The translations under genes were made by a program, and so were the position numbers. From Polaribacter butkevichii (GTDB taxonomy: Bacteria; Bacteroidota; Bacteroidia; Flavobacteriales; Flavobacteriaceae), in assembly GCF_038024105.1 (NCBI RefSeq), contig NZ_CP150661.1:3501501-3565500 (forward strand): a stretch of 64,000 nt of DNA, written 5' to 3'. How positions within the stretch are numbered: position 1 is the first letter of the stretch; each line of letters begins with the position of its first letter. Shown piece by piece: positions 9,982 through 19,291 of the stretch. The notes under the pieces are model-generated. The model searched no databases. It was not told the origin of the DNA and was given only the letters and a program-made list of their open reading frames with translations.

Positions 9982-11328
9982 ATGGAGAACAATAAAATAG
10001 CAATTGGTTTAGATATTGGTACAACCAAAATCGCTGCAATGATTGGTCGCAAGAACGAATATGGTAAGATTGAGGTTATTGGTATTGGTAAAGCAAAAAG
10101 CTTAGGTGTAAAACGTGGTGTTGTAAGTAACATTACACAAACCATACAATCTATTCAGCAAGCGGTAGAAGAGGCAGAAAGTGTTTCTGGTGTTAAGATT
10201 GAAGAAGTTGTTGTGGGTATAGCTGGTCAGCATATTCGTAGTTTACATCATAGTGATTATATCACTAGAAATAATGCAGATGAAGTAATTGATGAAAACG
10301 ATATTGAAGATTTAGTAAATCAAGTTCATAAATTGGTAATGTTACCTGGAGAAGAAATTATTCATGTATTACCACAAGAATTTAAAGTAGATTCTCAAGC
10401 AGACATTAAAGAACCAATTGGTATGTATGGCGGTCGTTTAGAGGCTAATTTTCATGTAGTGGTTGGGCAAGTTTCATCCATTAGAAATATTGGACGTTGT
10501 GTTAAAAGTGCAGGTTTAGGTTTAAGTGAAATTACATTAGAACCTTTAGCATCTGCCTCTGCAGTGTTAAGTCAAGAAGAAAAAGAAGCAGGTGTAGCGT
10601 TGATTGATATAGGTGGTGGAACAACAGATTTGGCTATTTTTAAAGACGGAATTATTAGACACACAGCTGTAATTCCTTTTGGCGGAAACGTAATTACTGA
10701 TGATATAAAAGAAGGTTGTTCTATTATAGAAAAACAAGCAGAGTTATTAAAAATAAAATTTGGTTCTGCATGGCCAGGAGAAAATAAAGAAACAGAAATA
10801 GTTTCTATACCTGGGTTAAGAGGCAGAGAACCAAAAGAAATTACGCTTAAAAATTTATCGAAAATTATACATGCAAGAGTACAAGAAATTATAGAGCATG
10901 TGTATTTAGAAATTAAAAATTACGGACATGAAACTGCAAAAGGAAAATTAATTGCAGGAATTGTATTAACCGGTGGAGGTGCACAATTAAAGCATTTACG
11001 TCAGTTGGTAGAATACATAACAGGCATGGATGCAAGAATTGGATATCCAAATGAGCATTTGGCAGGGGAGTCCGATGAAATATTATCGAGTCCAGCTTTT
11101 GCTACAACAGTTGGATTATTGATGGAAGGCTTAGAAAAACAAAAGGCCAAAGAAGAAAAAGAAGTGGTAGAAGAGGTTATAGAGGAAGTTGTAGATGAAA
11201 GCCTAGAACAAATAATAGAAGAAAAACCACCGGTTGTTGAGGTAAAACCAACACCAAAACCAAAAAAGAAGTCGTTTTTTGAAAAGTTTACAGAAGGATT
11301 AAAAGATTTCTTAGACAACGCAGAGTAA
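9982..11328 (+). CDS. ftsA: Cell division protein FtsA
   Basis: Actin-like ATPase that tethers FtsZ filaments to the membrane and recruits the divisome. Visible features are the phosphate-1 loop GLDIGTTKIAAMIG (residues 9-22), the phosphate-2 loop DIGGGTTDLA (about 208-217), and the adenosine motif VLTGGGAQL (about 325-333). A Glu/Lys/Pro-rich linker (~residues 385-425) leads to a C-terminal amphipathic segment (SFFEKFTEGLKDFL) expected to bind the membrane. At 448 residues it is slightly longer than enterobacterial FtsA, mostly because of this linker. Confidence 0.97.
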   Translation: MENNKIAIGLDIGTTKIAAMIGRKNEYGKIEVIGIGKAKSLGVKRGVVSNITQTIQSIQQAVEEAESVSGVKIEEVVVGIAGQHIRSLHHSDYITRNNADEVIDENDIEDLVNQVHKLVMLPGEEIIHVLPQEFKVDSQADIKEPIGMYGGRLEANFHVVVGQVSSIRNIGRCVKSAGLGLSEITLEPLASASAVLSQEEKEAGVALIDIGGGTTDLAIFKDGIIRHTAVIPFGGNVITDDIKEGCSIIEKQAELLKIKFGSAWPGENKETEIVSIPGLRGREPKEITLKNLSKIIHARVQEIIEHVYLEIKNYGHETAKGKLIAGIVLTGGGAQLKHLRQLVEYITGMDARIGYPNEHLAGESDEILSSPAFATTVGLLMEGLEKQKAKEEKEVVEEVIEEVVDESLEQIIEEKPPVVEVKPTPKPKKKSFFEKFTEGLKDFLDNAE

Positions 11329-11389
11329 GATTAAGAAAAAAAGAGAGAACAAAAATTAAAAAATAATAATAAACAATATATCGGTTATT

Positions 11390-13243
11390 ATGAGCGCAGA
11401 ATTCGATAACATTTCATTTGACATGCCTAAAACGCAATCTAACACAATTAAAGTAATTGGTGTTGGTGGTGGTGGTAGCAACGCAGTAAACCACATGTTT
11501 ACGCAACAGATTAAAGGAGTAGACTTTGTAATTTGTAACACAGATGCACAGGCTTTAGAAAATAGCCCTGTTCCTAATAAAATTCAATTAGGAGTAAGCT
11601 TAACATCTGGTTTAGGTGCAGGAGCAAATCCAGAAGTTGGAGAGAAAGCTGCTAAAGAAAGCATGCAAGAAATACAGCAAATGTTAAATACCCAAACAAA
11701 AATGGTGTTTATTACTGCTGGTATGGGAGGAGGTACAGGTACAGGAGCCGCTCCAATAATAGCCAAAATAGCAAAGGATATGGATATCCTTACTGTAGGT
11801 ATTGTTACCATGCCTTTTGCTTTTGAAGGCAGAAGACGTTCTAAACAAGCTCAAACAGGAATCGATCAATTGCGCCAAAATGTTGATTCTTTAATTGTTA
11901 TTAATAATAATAAACTTCGTGAAGTTTATGGAAATCTTGGTTTTAAAGCCGGTTTTTCTAAAGCAGATGAGGTATTATCTACTGCTTCTCGTGGTATTGC
12001 AGAAGTAATTACGCATCACTATAAGCAAAATATTGACTTGCATGATGCTAAAACGGTACTTTCTAACAGTGGAACTGCAATTATGGGTTCTGCAAAAGAA
12101 GAAGGGCAAACGAGAGCTAAAACGGCTATCGTTAAAGCTTTAGACTCCCCATTATTAAACGATAATAAAATTACAGGAGCAAAGAACGTGTTGTTGTTAA
12201 TTGTATCGGGTACAAATGAAGTAACGTTAGATGAGATTGGAGAAATCAATGATCATATCCAAGATGAAGCAGGTTATGACGCTAACATTATTATGGGGAT
12301 TGGTGAAGACGAAGAATTAGGAGATGCCATTGCTGTAACAATTGTTGCAACAGGTTTTGCTGCAGATCAGCAAAGTACCATTACCAATACAGAAGTTAAA
12401 AAAATTGTACACACTTTAGAAGACGAACAAAAAGCAACGTACGATTTTAGTGAAAAAACAGTTATAAAAGCACCATCATTAAACGAACCTTTAACAAATA
12501 ATGTAGAGCAAAAAATTGTTCATACATTAGAGGAAGAGGTTGTAGAGCCAAAACCAAGCTTGGTTAGAACAACTAATGAAATAGCAAATATGTCTGTTGT
12601 TTATGATGAGATTCCATTAGAAACTATTTCTGAAGAAGATTTTGTTATTACAGATGTAACTCCGGTTCAAGAAAAACAAGTAACTGAAGAGCCTAAAGCA
12701 ATGCAACCTAATTTGTTATTTGATTTGCCTTTAAATCCAAAAGCAGAAGTAAAGGATACAAAGGTAAATGAGATTGAGGTTTTTGAAGAGGAAGAAGTTG
12801 TTTTTGAGAGAAAAGAAGTAGAAAAACGTTATGTTTTAGAAGATTTTGATGCAAAGCCAACTATTGGTAAAAGTTCTGGAATTGTAGAGAGAAAAGTTGT
12901 TGAAGAAGAAATTAAGTTTGAATTAAAAACGAGAACTCCACAAGTAGAAATTAATCAAATAGATACGCAAAGTGAAGAGGTTTCTCCTTTAGATTTAACA
13001 ATTACAGAATTGCAAAAGAGAGCCGAAGAACGACGCAAAAAAATGAAAGGTTTCAACTATAAGTTCAATGATCAAATGAACAAAAATATAGATGAAATTG
13101 AACGTCAACCTGCATATAAAAGATTAGGTGTTAATTTAGATATAAATAGTCCTATTAGTAATACAAAAACATCTATTAAGCAAGATGCAGATGAAATTGG
13201 TTTAAAATCGAACAATTCATTTTTACATGATAATGTAGATTAA
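11390..13243 (+). CDS. ftsZ: Cell division protein FtsZ with long C-terminal extension
   Basis: Tubulin-like GTPase forming the Z-ring. The N-terminal core (residues ~20-325) has the GVGGGGSNAVNHM loop and the tubulin signature GGGTGTG at 113-119. The remaining ~290 residues are a variable, Glu/Val-rich, probably disordered linker ending in a conserved-looking segment (PAYKRLGVNLDI) close to the C-terminus. The linker contains an internal repeat: KKIVHTLEDEQ near residue 340 and QKIVHTLEEEV near residue 376. Long FtsZ tails are usual in Flavobacteriia. It is the last gene of the cluster and is followed by a strong terminator. Confidence 0.98.
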   Translation: MSAEFDNISFDMPKTQSNTIKVIGVGGGGSNAVNHMFTQQIKGVDFVICNTDAQALENSPVPNKIQLGVSLTSGLGAGANPEVGEKAAKESMQEIQQMLNTQTKMVFITAGMGGGTGTGAAPIIAKIAKDMDILTVGIVTMPFAFEGRRRSKQAQTGIDQLRQNVDSLIVINNNKLREVYGNLGFKAGFSKADEVLSTASRGIAEVITHHYKQNIDLHDAKTVLSNSGTAIMGSAKEEGQTRAKTAIVKALDSPLLNDNKITGAKNVLLLIVSGTNEVTLDEIGEINDHIQDEAGYDANIIMGIGEDEELGDAIAVTIVATGFAADQQSTITNTEVKKIVHTLEDEQKATYDFSEKTVIKAPSLNEPLTNNVEQKIVHTLEEEVVEPKPSLVRTTNEIANMSVVYDEIPLETISEEDFVITDVTPVQEKQVTEEPKAMQPNLLFDLPLNPKAEVKDTKVNEIEVFEEEEVVFERKEVEKRYVLEDFDAKPTIGKSSGIVERKVVEEEIKFELKTRTPQVEINQIDTQSEEVSPLDLTITELQKRAEERRKKMKGFNYKFNDQMNKNIDEIERQPAYKRLGVNLDINSPISNTKTSIKQDADEIGLKSNNSFLHDNVD

Positions 13244-13275
13244 TCACTATATAAAATACCCTTTTATAGATTTAC

Positions 13276-13305
13276 AGCCACACCCTTTATAGGTGTGGCT
13301 TTTTT
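13276..13305 (+). terminator. Intrinsic terminator after ftsZ
   Basis: A perfect 9-bp stem (13276-13284 with 13292-13300), GC-containing with a 7-nt loop, is followed directly by TTTTT. It closes the dcw transcript 32 bp after the ftsZ stop. Confidence 0.9.
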
Positions 13306-13428
13306 GTTTTTTATGTAAAATGAATTCGTCATTTTAAAACACCAATTCATCTACACTTTTAAGTTAATAGTCTTAGTTTGTGATGTTAAAAAGTTGTATC
13401 TTAATACCTTTACATAAAAATACGAATT

Positions 13429-16077
13429 ATGATAAAACAATTACATCCCTCAATTGCCAGAGTTTTATTCTTTTTAGTGGTTATTTTAAGCATGTCTATA
13501 AGTGCACAAAATGAACCCTTTAATTGTGATTATAATGCATACTTGTTTCAAAGAAATGATATTTATGCTTTAGATTTAGCTTCAGGAAGCTCTTATCTTG
13601 TAAGAGAAGATATTACAGAAGGGTCGGTTAACGCGGTAGGATATAATCCTGCGGATGGCTACATCTGGGGCTCATTAAGTTCTCCTGCAAAAACAATTGT
13701 AAGAATTGGTAAAAATTTTAATGTAGAAACGTTTTATATTGATGAGTTGCCGAGTTCTAATAGATATGTTGGAGATGTTAGTTCGGAAGGAATTTACTAT
13801 TTAAAAGGTGGTGGAACCAGTTTTTTTAAAATAGATTTAAATCCAGAATCTGCTACTTACACAAAGTATGTAAGCACCAATACATTATCTAAAAATATTT
13901 CTGTACACGATTGGGCTTTTAATGCCGTAGATGGTTTTTTGTATACCGTAGAAAAAAACACCAACATATTGTATAGAGTAAATGCGGTTACAGGTGAAGT
14001 TATAGATTTAGGAGAAGTTCCTATTTTAGCAGGTTTAAGTTATACGTATGGAGCCGTTTATTTTGATGCATCAGGACGTTTTTATGTTTCTGCTAATCAA
14101 ACAGGAACGGTGTATGTAATTCAAAGCGTACAAACATTACAACCAGGAAGTACTCTAGATTCTAACCTTTTTGCTTACGGACCTTCTAGTAGTTCTAATG
14201 ATGGAGCAAGATGTCCTACAGCACCAGTACCGCAAGAAGATTGTGCAAATGGAGTTGATGATGATGGAGATGGTTTGGTAGATTGTGATGATCCGGCTTG
14301 TTCTGGGGTAGCAGCGTGTCCTATACTTGCTCCACAAGTTTCTAGTGGAAATGATGGCGGTTTAGAAAGTAACGATCGTCTTTCTCAGCAAATAAACCAA
14401 AGAAACTATTTAAGAAAAAAAGGAAACTATAAGTTTGATAAATCAAAGGCTAAAAGAGTTATAAAAACTAAGAGTTATAAAAAGTCTGCATCAAAAAGTA
14501 CCAATTTTGAATTAAAAGATTTAATTCCTTTAGATGTTATTCCTGGAACTACAACTGTAGAGTCTTCTCCGTCAGATTTAATAGCAATAACCAACGCAAC
14601 AGAATTGTATTCTGTAGATTATGTAAAAGATGGAGAAACAGTGGCAGTTGTTTTAGCGACAAAAACAGAAAACGGTGTATATGAGCACACTAAGTTTATT
14701 TGTGATCGATTATTAGGAGCAGAATTATTGTCTGTTTCTACTATAGAGTTGTTTCAAGAAGAGATTGAAGAAGGTGAAGAAGGAGAAGAAAAAGAAGGGG
14801 TGCATTTTATTAAATCAATTATAAAGAATAGCAACGGATCAAAAGAATTTGTTTTAAGTTTTTCTGGAAGATTGATTAATGATGATGTAAATTTTGAAAT
14901 AGATAGTCATTGGAATATTGATAAATATGAAGCAGACGCTACTTACTATAACTTTCAAATCTGGACAAATAGTGTAGATGATTTGTTAACTTTAGGAGAA
15001 GAGGCTTTGGCTTTATTTGAAATACAAAAGCCTATTTCAGATTATGTTACATCAACACCACCACCTGTATTTGTTAAAAAAGGAGAATATGTAAACGGTA
15101 CTTTAGAATTAGAGTTGATTAATATTAGAAGAAGTAAAAGTGTAGTTATAGATGCAGGTTTTAAAAGAACAGAAACTTCTACAACAGAATATTTTAATAA
15201 TACAATCGATTTAACTGGTAATTATATTGAAACTCTAGTTATTGAAACTGGAAACATCTTTGACATCGGTTTTAGAATTGAAAATGAATATAATTTAACT
15301 CCAGATGATTTATTTATGTCGGATGGTGTTTGGGGAAAAGACGATTCTCCTGCAGGAACCACTGTTAACGAATTTGTAATTACCCAAAATGATAATATTT
15401 ATGCTGGTAGTGGTTATAGAGTAGAAAGAAATATTTCTTTAAAAGCAACTACAAACTCGTATGTTTCTGCATTTAGATCGTTTACACCAAGAAGTACCGC
15501 TGTAGATTTATCTGAGTTTGATACGTTTGAGTTAGATGCAAGCGGAACAGGTGATTTAGAAATTACGATTTTAAAAGAAGGTATTGATGCGTGGGAAAAT
15601 CAATTTAGAACCACTATAAAGTTAAATGAAACAGAAACGCATTATGCAATTCCTTTGGCGCATTTTGTTTCTGCAGCAGGCGGTAATATTAATTTAACAG
15701 ATGCTATAAATATTACTTTTACAATGTCTTCTGATGGAACAACTGTTTTAGAGAAAGAAATGAACTTAAAAGACATACAGTTTACACAAAAATCACTTGG
15801 AGTAAATACAGATGTTATTGCAGAAAATGAAGCGATATTAATGCCAAATCCAATGAGTTATAATGCCGAATTAAGTTTTTATTCAGAAACAAATGCAACC
15901 TCAAAAATTGAAGTATATAATGTAACAGGTGCTTTGGTTAGAAAAATGGAAGAAAATACTACGATAGGAAATAATAGTATATCTATGTTAAGAGAAGGAT
16001 TAAAATCGGGTATTTATTTTGTGCAAATTAGAAATGATTTTAGAAAGTATAAAACAATTAAATTAGTTGTAAATTAA
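13429..16077 (+). CDS. Type IX-secreted surface protein with N-terminal propeller-like domain
   Basis: Secreted protein of unknown role, 882 residues. A signal peptide covers residues ~1-27 (ends SISAQ). Residues ~30-265 resemble the DUF6923-type beta-propeller-like domain (repeats of the kind 'YALDLASGSSYLV' and 'LYRVNAVTGEVIDLG'). At 272-291 there is an acidic cysteine-containing motif (CANGVDDDGDGLVDC...), common in Bacteroidota surface proteins and possibly calcium-binding. A basic Lys/Ser-rich stretch follows (~320-360), then a long beta-rich middle part without a recognised domain. The last ~78 residues, from MPNPMSYNAEL at 805, form a type A type IX sorting domain ending IKLVVN, which directs export through the system that includes PorU/PorV encoded at 53-58 kb. 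It is transcribed alone, between terminators at 13276 and 16103. Confidence 0.85.
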   Translation: MIKQLHPSIARVLFFLVVILSMSISAQNEPFNCDYNAYLFQRNDIYALDLASGSSYLVREDITEGSVNAVGYNPADGYIWGSLSSPAKTIVRIGKNFNVETFYIDELPSSNRYVGDVSSEGIYYLKGGGTSFFKIDLNPESATYTKYVSTNTLSKNISVHDWAFNAVDGFLYTVEKNTNILYRVNAVTGEVIDLGEVPILAGLSYTYGAVYFDASGRFYVSANQTGTVYVIQSVQTLQPGSTLDSNLFAYGPSSSSNDGARCPTAPVPQEDCANGVDDDGDGLVDCDDPACSGVAACPILAPQVSSGNDGGLESNDRLSQQINQRNYLRKKGNYKFDKSKAKRVIKTKSYKKSASKSTNFELKDLIPLDVIPGTTTVESSPSDLIAITNATELYSVDYVKDGETVAVVLATKTENGVYEHTKFICDRLLGAELLSVSTIELFQEEIEEGEEGEEKEGVHFIKSIIKNSNGSKEFVLSFSGRLINDDVNFEIDSHWNIDKYEADATYYNFQIWTNSVDDLLTLGEEALALFEIQKPISDYVTSTPPPVFVKKGEYVNGTLELELINIRRSKSVVIDAGFKRTETSTTEYFNNTIDLTGNYIETLVIETGNIFDIGFRIENEYNLTPDDLFMSDGVWGKDDSPAGTTVNEFVITQNDNIYAGSGYRVERNISLKATTNSYVSAFRSFTPRSTAVDLSEFDTFELDASGTGDLEITILKEGIDAWENQFRTTIKLNETETHYAIPLAHFVSAAGGNINLTDAINITFTMSSDGTTVLEKEMNLKDIQFTQKSLGVNTDVIAENEAILMPNPMSYNAELSFYSETNATSKIEVYNVTGALVRKMEENTTIGNNSISMLREGLKSGIYFVQIRNDFRKYKTIKLVVN

Positions 16078-16102
16078 ATTGATTGTACTTTTTATCTATT
16101 TA

Positions 16103-16142
16103 AATGTCCGGTAATTAAGAATTAATTACCGGACATTTTTTT
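16103..16142 (+). terminator. Strong intrinsic terminator after the secreted-protein gene
   Basis: A perfect 15-bp inverted repeat (16103-16117 with 16123-16137) with a 5-nt loop is followed by TTTTTTT. It lies 26 bp after the stop codon of the upstream gene. Confidence 0.92.
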
Positions 16143-16805
16143 AAATTGATTCATTCTGATATACGCTTTCGGTGTTATGATTCGTGTTTTTGTTTTGTTT
16201 TTTTTTTTAGAGAAGGCTTCATCTGTGTTTAAAACTAAATATTGGTTTTAAATTATCAATGAAGGGTAGAAAGTAAAGCTATAATTACTTTCAGGTATGC
16301 TTGCAAGCTTGTGTTTTTATAATCATTGTTACTTAATGATGTAAAGGACAAAGTAAGAAGAGTAGTCTTTTTTAATCCGTAAAGTATCTTAACTATAAGT
16401 TGTTCTTTTATTAATGTGCTTAAAGTCAGTATGCTAAAAACATTTTTTTTAGTTTAAAAAAACGCTTATCGGGTTAAATTAGCTTTTTATCTATAGTTAT
16501 GTGTTAATGGTCTGATATGTAGTTTTTTAAGTAATATTAATAATATCTTTGAAGTATAAGAACAAGATTTAACAAAAAAAGCAAAGATATAACCCCCTAA
16601 TGGTCCCCCAAATTTTCTTAAAGCCATGTCTAATTTATATAGGCGTGGTTTTATTATTTTAATTAGTATTGTACCTTTTAGGCTGTAAAATTATTAGCTT
16701 AAAGTATTCGTTGATTTCATTTACTTTTTTATAAAATAGAAAGTCTTTCGGCTTTATATCATAAAAGAAATTCTACTATTATTTTCTTAATAAGGTGTTA
16801 TTAGA
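16143..16805. other. Gene desert of about 660 bp
   Basis: No open frame of credible length or composition exists on either strand here, and no decayed gene was recognised. The stretch is very AT-rich with long T runs. The only organised signals are a TAnnTTTG-type box at 16544-16551, a cytosine-rich patch around 16592-16609 and a terminator-like hairpin at 16620-16652, described separately as a candidate small RNA. Confidence 0.6.
16556..16660 (+). ncRNA. Candidate small RNA (promoter box, C-rich patch, terminator)
   Basis: A TATCTTTG box matching the Bacteroidota -7 consensus sits at 16544-16551, though without a clear -33 TTTG. About 70 nt further a 13-bp hairpin with three G-U pairs (16620-16632 with 16640-16652) is followed by ATTATTTT. 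Between them lie two runs of five C (16592-16609 region), striking in this AT-rich desert. The arrangement fits a ~100-nt independent transcript. There is no known-family match that I can name, and the start and end are estimates. Confidence 0.25.
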
Positions 16806-16845
16806 ACAAAAAAAATCCATCTAAAAAAGAATGGATTTTTAATAT
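16806..16845 (-). terminator. Terminator for the minus-strand aminotransferase gene
   Basis: An inverted repeat (about 16811-16820 with 16831-16840) lies ~20 bp beyond the stop of the minus-strand gene. Read on the minus strand, the stem is followed by a run of T. Confidence 0.75.
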
Positions 16846-16862
16846 TTAATAAGATTTAAAGT

Positions 16863-18050
16863 TTAGCTTAATGCTTCTTTAATTCTTTTAATTGCTTCTC
16901 TAATTTGTAATTCTGATGCTGCGTAAGAAATTCTAATACAGTTTGGTGTACCAAAAGCATCACCAGTTACTGTAGCAACATTCGCTTTTTCTAGAATAAA
17001 CAAAGCAAAATCACTTGCGTTTTCAATTTTTACTCCATTAATGGTTTTACCAAAAAATGCAGAAACATCTGGGAAAACGTAAAAAGCACCTTCAGGTACA
17101 TTTACTTTAAAACCATCAATTTCTCTTAACAAGTCAATAATGATATCTCTACGAGTTTTAAATTCGTCTACCATATATTGAATTTTAGAAACTGGTGCTA
17201 AGACTGCTGTAATTGCAGCTCTTTGCGCAATACAGTTTGTACCAGAAGTAATTTGACCTTGCATTTTTGTACAAGCTTTAGCAATCCATTCTGGAGCACC
17301 TATATAACCAATTCTCCAACCTGTCATAGCAAATGCTTTTGCCAAACCGTTTACGGTAATGGTTCTGTCGTACATGCTTTCAATTGCTGCAAAACTAAAT
17401 GGTTTTGTTTCGTAATTGATATGTTCATAGATTTCATCTGATAAGATAAAAATCTGTGGGTGTTTTTCTAAAACTGCAGCCAACGCTCTGTATTCTGCTT
17501 CACTATAAATAGTTCCACTTGGGTTGTTTGGCGAGTTAAAGAAAATCATTTTTGTTTTAGGCGTAATAGAAGCTTCTAATTGTTCTGGAGTGATTTTAAA
17601 ATCATTCTCTATAGAAGAAGGAATTTCTACATACGTTGCTTCGCATAATATTGCAATTGCAGAGTAACTTACCCAATAAGGAGCTGGTAATAACACTTCG
17701 TCTCCTGGGTTTAATAATACTTGAGCAATGTTTGCTATAGATTGTTTTGCTCCGGTAGAAACCACAATTTGACTTGGTTTATACTCTAAATCATTGTCTC
17801 GTTTAAACTTGGTGCAAATAGCTTCTTTTAAATCTGCGTATCCATCTACTGGAGAATACGAATTATAATTTTGATTGATAGCTTCAATAGCAGCGTCTTT
17901 AATAAAATCTGGCGTATTAAAATCTGGTTCTCCCAAACTTAAACCAATAATATCTTTTCCTTCTGCTCTTAGTTCTCTCGCTTTAGCAGCCATTGCTAAA
18001 GTTTGAGAGACAGGTAAACTGTTAATTCTGTCCGATAATGGATTTTTCAT
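16863..18050 (-). CDS. Pyridoxal-phosphate aspartate aminotransferase (class I/II)
   Basis: Fold-type I aminotransferase, 395 residues, probably interconverting aspartate/oxaloacetate and glutamate/2-oxoglutarate in the cytoplasm. Seen motifs are LSLGEPDFNTPDFI near residues 38-51, the NNPSG(T) motif around 174-179, the DEIYEHINY motif, and the pyridoxal-lysine region NGLAKAFAMTGWRIGY near residue 230. The sequence is of the 'Ib' type seen in many Gram-positives, thermophiles and Bacteroidota. The start is ATG at 18050, 26 bp after the desaturase gene on the same strand, so the two are probably cotranscribed. Exact amino-acid preference cannot be read from the sequence. Confidence 0.9.
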   Translation of the reverse strand: MKNPLSDRINSLPVSQTLAMAAKARELRAEGKDIIGLSLGEPDFNTPDFIKDAAIEAINQNYNSYSPVDGYADLKEAICTKFKRDNDLEYKPSQIVVSTGAKQSIANIAQVLLNPGDEVLLPAPYWVSYSAIAILCEATYVEIPSSIENDFKITPEQLEASITPKTKMIFFNSPNNPSGTIYSEAEYRALAAVLEKHPQIFILSDEIYEHINYETKPFSFAAIESMYDRTITVNGLAKAFAMTGWRIGYIGAPEWIAKACTKMQGQITSGTNCIAQRAAITAVLAPVSKIQYMVDEFKTRRDIIIDLLREIDGFKVNVPEGAFYVFPDVSAFFGKTINGVKIENASDFALFILEKANVATVTGDAFGTPNCIRISYAASELQIREAIKRIKEALS

Positions 18051-18076
18051 TTTACTGTTAGTTGTTGTTGTTCTAC

Positions 18077-19168
18077 TTATGCTATTTCAGGGTTATTACC
18101 CAAAACTCCCAAATGTCTAAAATGTTCTATAACTGCTTTACGCATGGTTTCGTATTCGTTATATGGCAAATTAAATTCCTTGGCGGTTTCTTTTACAATT
18201 TTAGCTAATTTATCATAATGTACATGAGAAATATGCGGAAAAATATGATGTTCAACTTGATGATTTAATCCACCTGTATAGAAGTTTACCAACCAATTAC
18301 TAGGCGCAAAGTTAGATGTAGTGTATAATTGATGGACTGCCCAAGTGTGTTCTAAATTTCCTTCTTTGTCTGGAATTGGCATTTCTGTATTAGGTACAAT
18401 GTGTGCCAATTGAAAAACCAAACTTAAAATCATACCTGCTGTATAATGCATGACAAAAAAGCCTATTAAAATTTTCCACCAAGCTACATCTAGTACCAGT
18501 AGAGGCAAAAGAATCCAAAGAGAATAATACGCAATTTTAGAAATTATTAATTTGGTCCATTCTGTAGCAGGGTTTGGAAACTCTCCATAAGATAATTTGC
18601 GTTTTAAATAACGATGCATTTGCTTAATATCTGTAGTAATAGCCCAGTTAATGGTTAATAAGCCATATAAAAATATTGAATAATATTTTTGAATTTTATG
18701 AATTGGTAACCATTTAGAATGCTGAGAAAAACGAATAATTCTACCTGCATCAATATCTTCATCATGTCCTTCTACGTTTGTAAATGTATGGTGTAAAACG
18801 TTGTGTTGTACTTTCCAATTATAAACATTACCTGCAAGGATATAAATACTGCTTCCCATTAATTTATTAACCCATTTTCTCTTAGAAAAAGAATCGTGAT
18901 TGGCATCGTGCATTACATTCATACCAACACCAGCCATTCCTATTCCTGTAACCACCATTAAAAGTGCCATTACCCATTGCGGCATGGAAACGGTTAGGAT
19001 TAAAATAAATGGGACTAAGAAAAGAGAAAACATAATAATTGCTTTTGTATACAATTTCCAGTTTCCTGTTCTTTTTAATTCATTTTCTTTAAAATATGTA
19101 TTTACTCTTTTATTAAGAGTTCTAAAGAATTTAGCTTTATCTACTCTCGAAAAATTTATTGTTTTCAT
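18077..19168 (-). CDS. Membrane fatty acid desaturase (acyl-lipid/acyl-CoA type)
   Basis: Integral membrane di-iron desaturase inserting a double bond into a fatty-acyl chain, 363 residues. All three histidine boxes are present: HDANH at 87-91, HNVLHH at 122-127 and QVEHH at 304-308. The glutamine-first third box (QxxHH) is the hallmark of 'front-end' or linoleoyl-CoA-desaturase-like enzymes. No cytochrome b5 domain is fused, as is common in bacterial members. Hydrophobic segments lie at ~43-60, 66-85 and in the middle. It precedes the aminotransferase gene and is divergent from rsmG. A role in membrane fluidity is inferred from the family. Confidence 0.9.
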   Translation of the reverse strand: MKTINFSRVDKAKFFRTLNKRVNTYFKENELKRTGNWKLYTKAIIMFSLFLVPFILILTVSMPQWVMALLMVVTGIGMAGVGMNVMHDANHDSFSKRKWVNKLMGSSIYILAGNVYNWKVQHNVLHHTFTNVEGHDEDIDAGRIIRFSQHSKWLPIHKIQKYYSIFLYGLLTINWAITTDIKQMHRYLKRKLSYGEFPNPATEWTKLIISKIAYYSLWILLPLLVLDVAWWKILIGFFVMHYTAGMILSLVFQLAHIVPNTEMPIPDKEGNLEHTWAVHQLYTTSNFAPSNWLVNFYTGGLNHQVEHHIFPHISHVHYDKLAKIVKETAKEFNLPYNEYETMRKAVIEHFRHLGVLGNNPEIA

Positions 19169-19188
19169 GTACTGTTTTAAATAATTTA

Positions 19189-19196
19189 CAAAAATA
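19189..19196 (-). promoter_or_regulatory. Probable -7 box for the desaturase gene
   Basis: On the minus strand this reads TATTTTTG, matching the Bacteroidota TAnnTTTG box, 20 bp before the desaturase ATG. No clear -33 TTTG is visible, so confidence is moderate. Confidence 0.45.
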
Positions 19197-19263
19197 TGCT
19201 TTTTGAAATAGCTTTTTATGATAAACGTCAGTTATTGTTAAGAATTGTTCCAATTCAAATGGC

Positions 19264-19271
19264 TATTTTTG
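19264..19271 (+). promoter_or_regulatory. Probable -7 box for rsmG
   Basis: TATTTTTG, an exact TAnnTTTG match, ends 20 bp before the rsmG ATG. A possible upstream ATTG at 19244-19247 is 16 bp away, slightly short of the usual spacing. Confidence 0.5.
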
Positions 19272-19291
19272 CAATATAAATAAATTTATTG

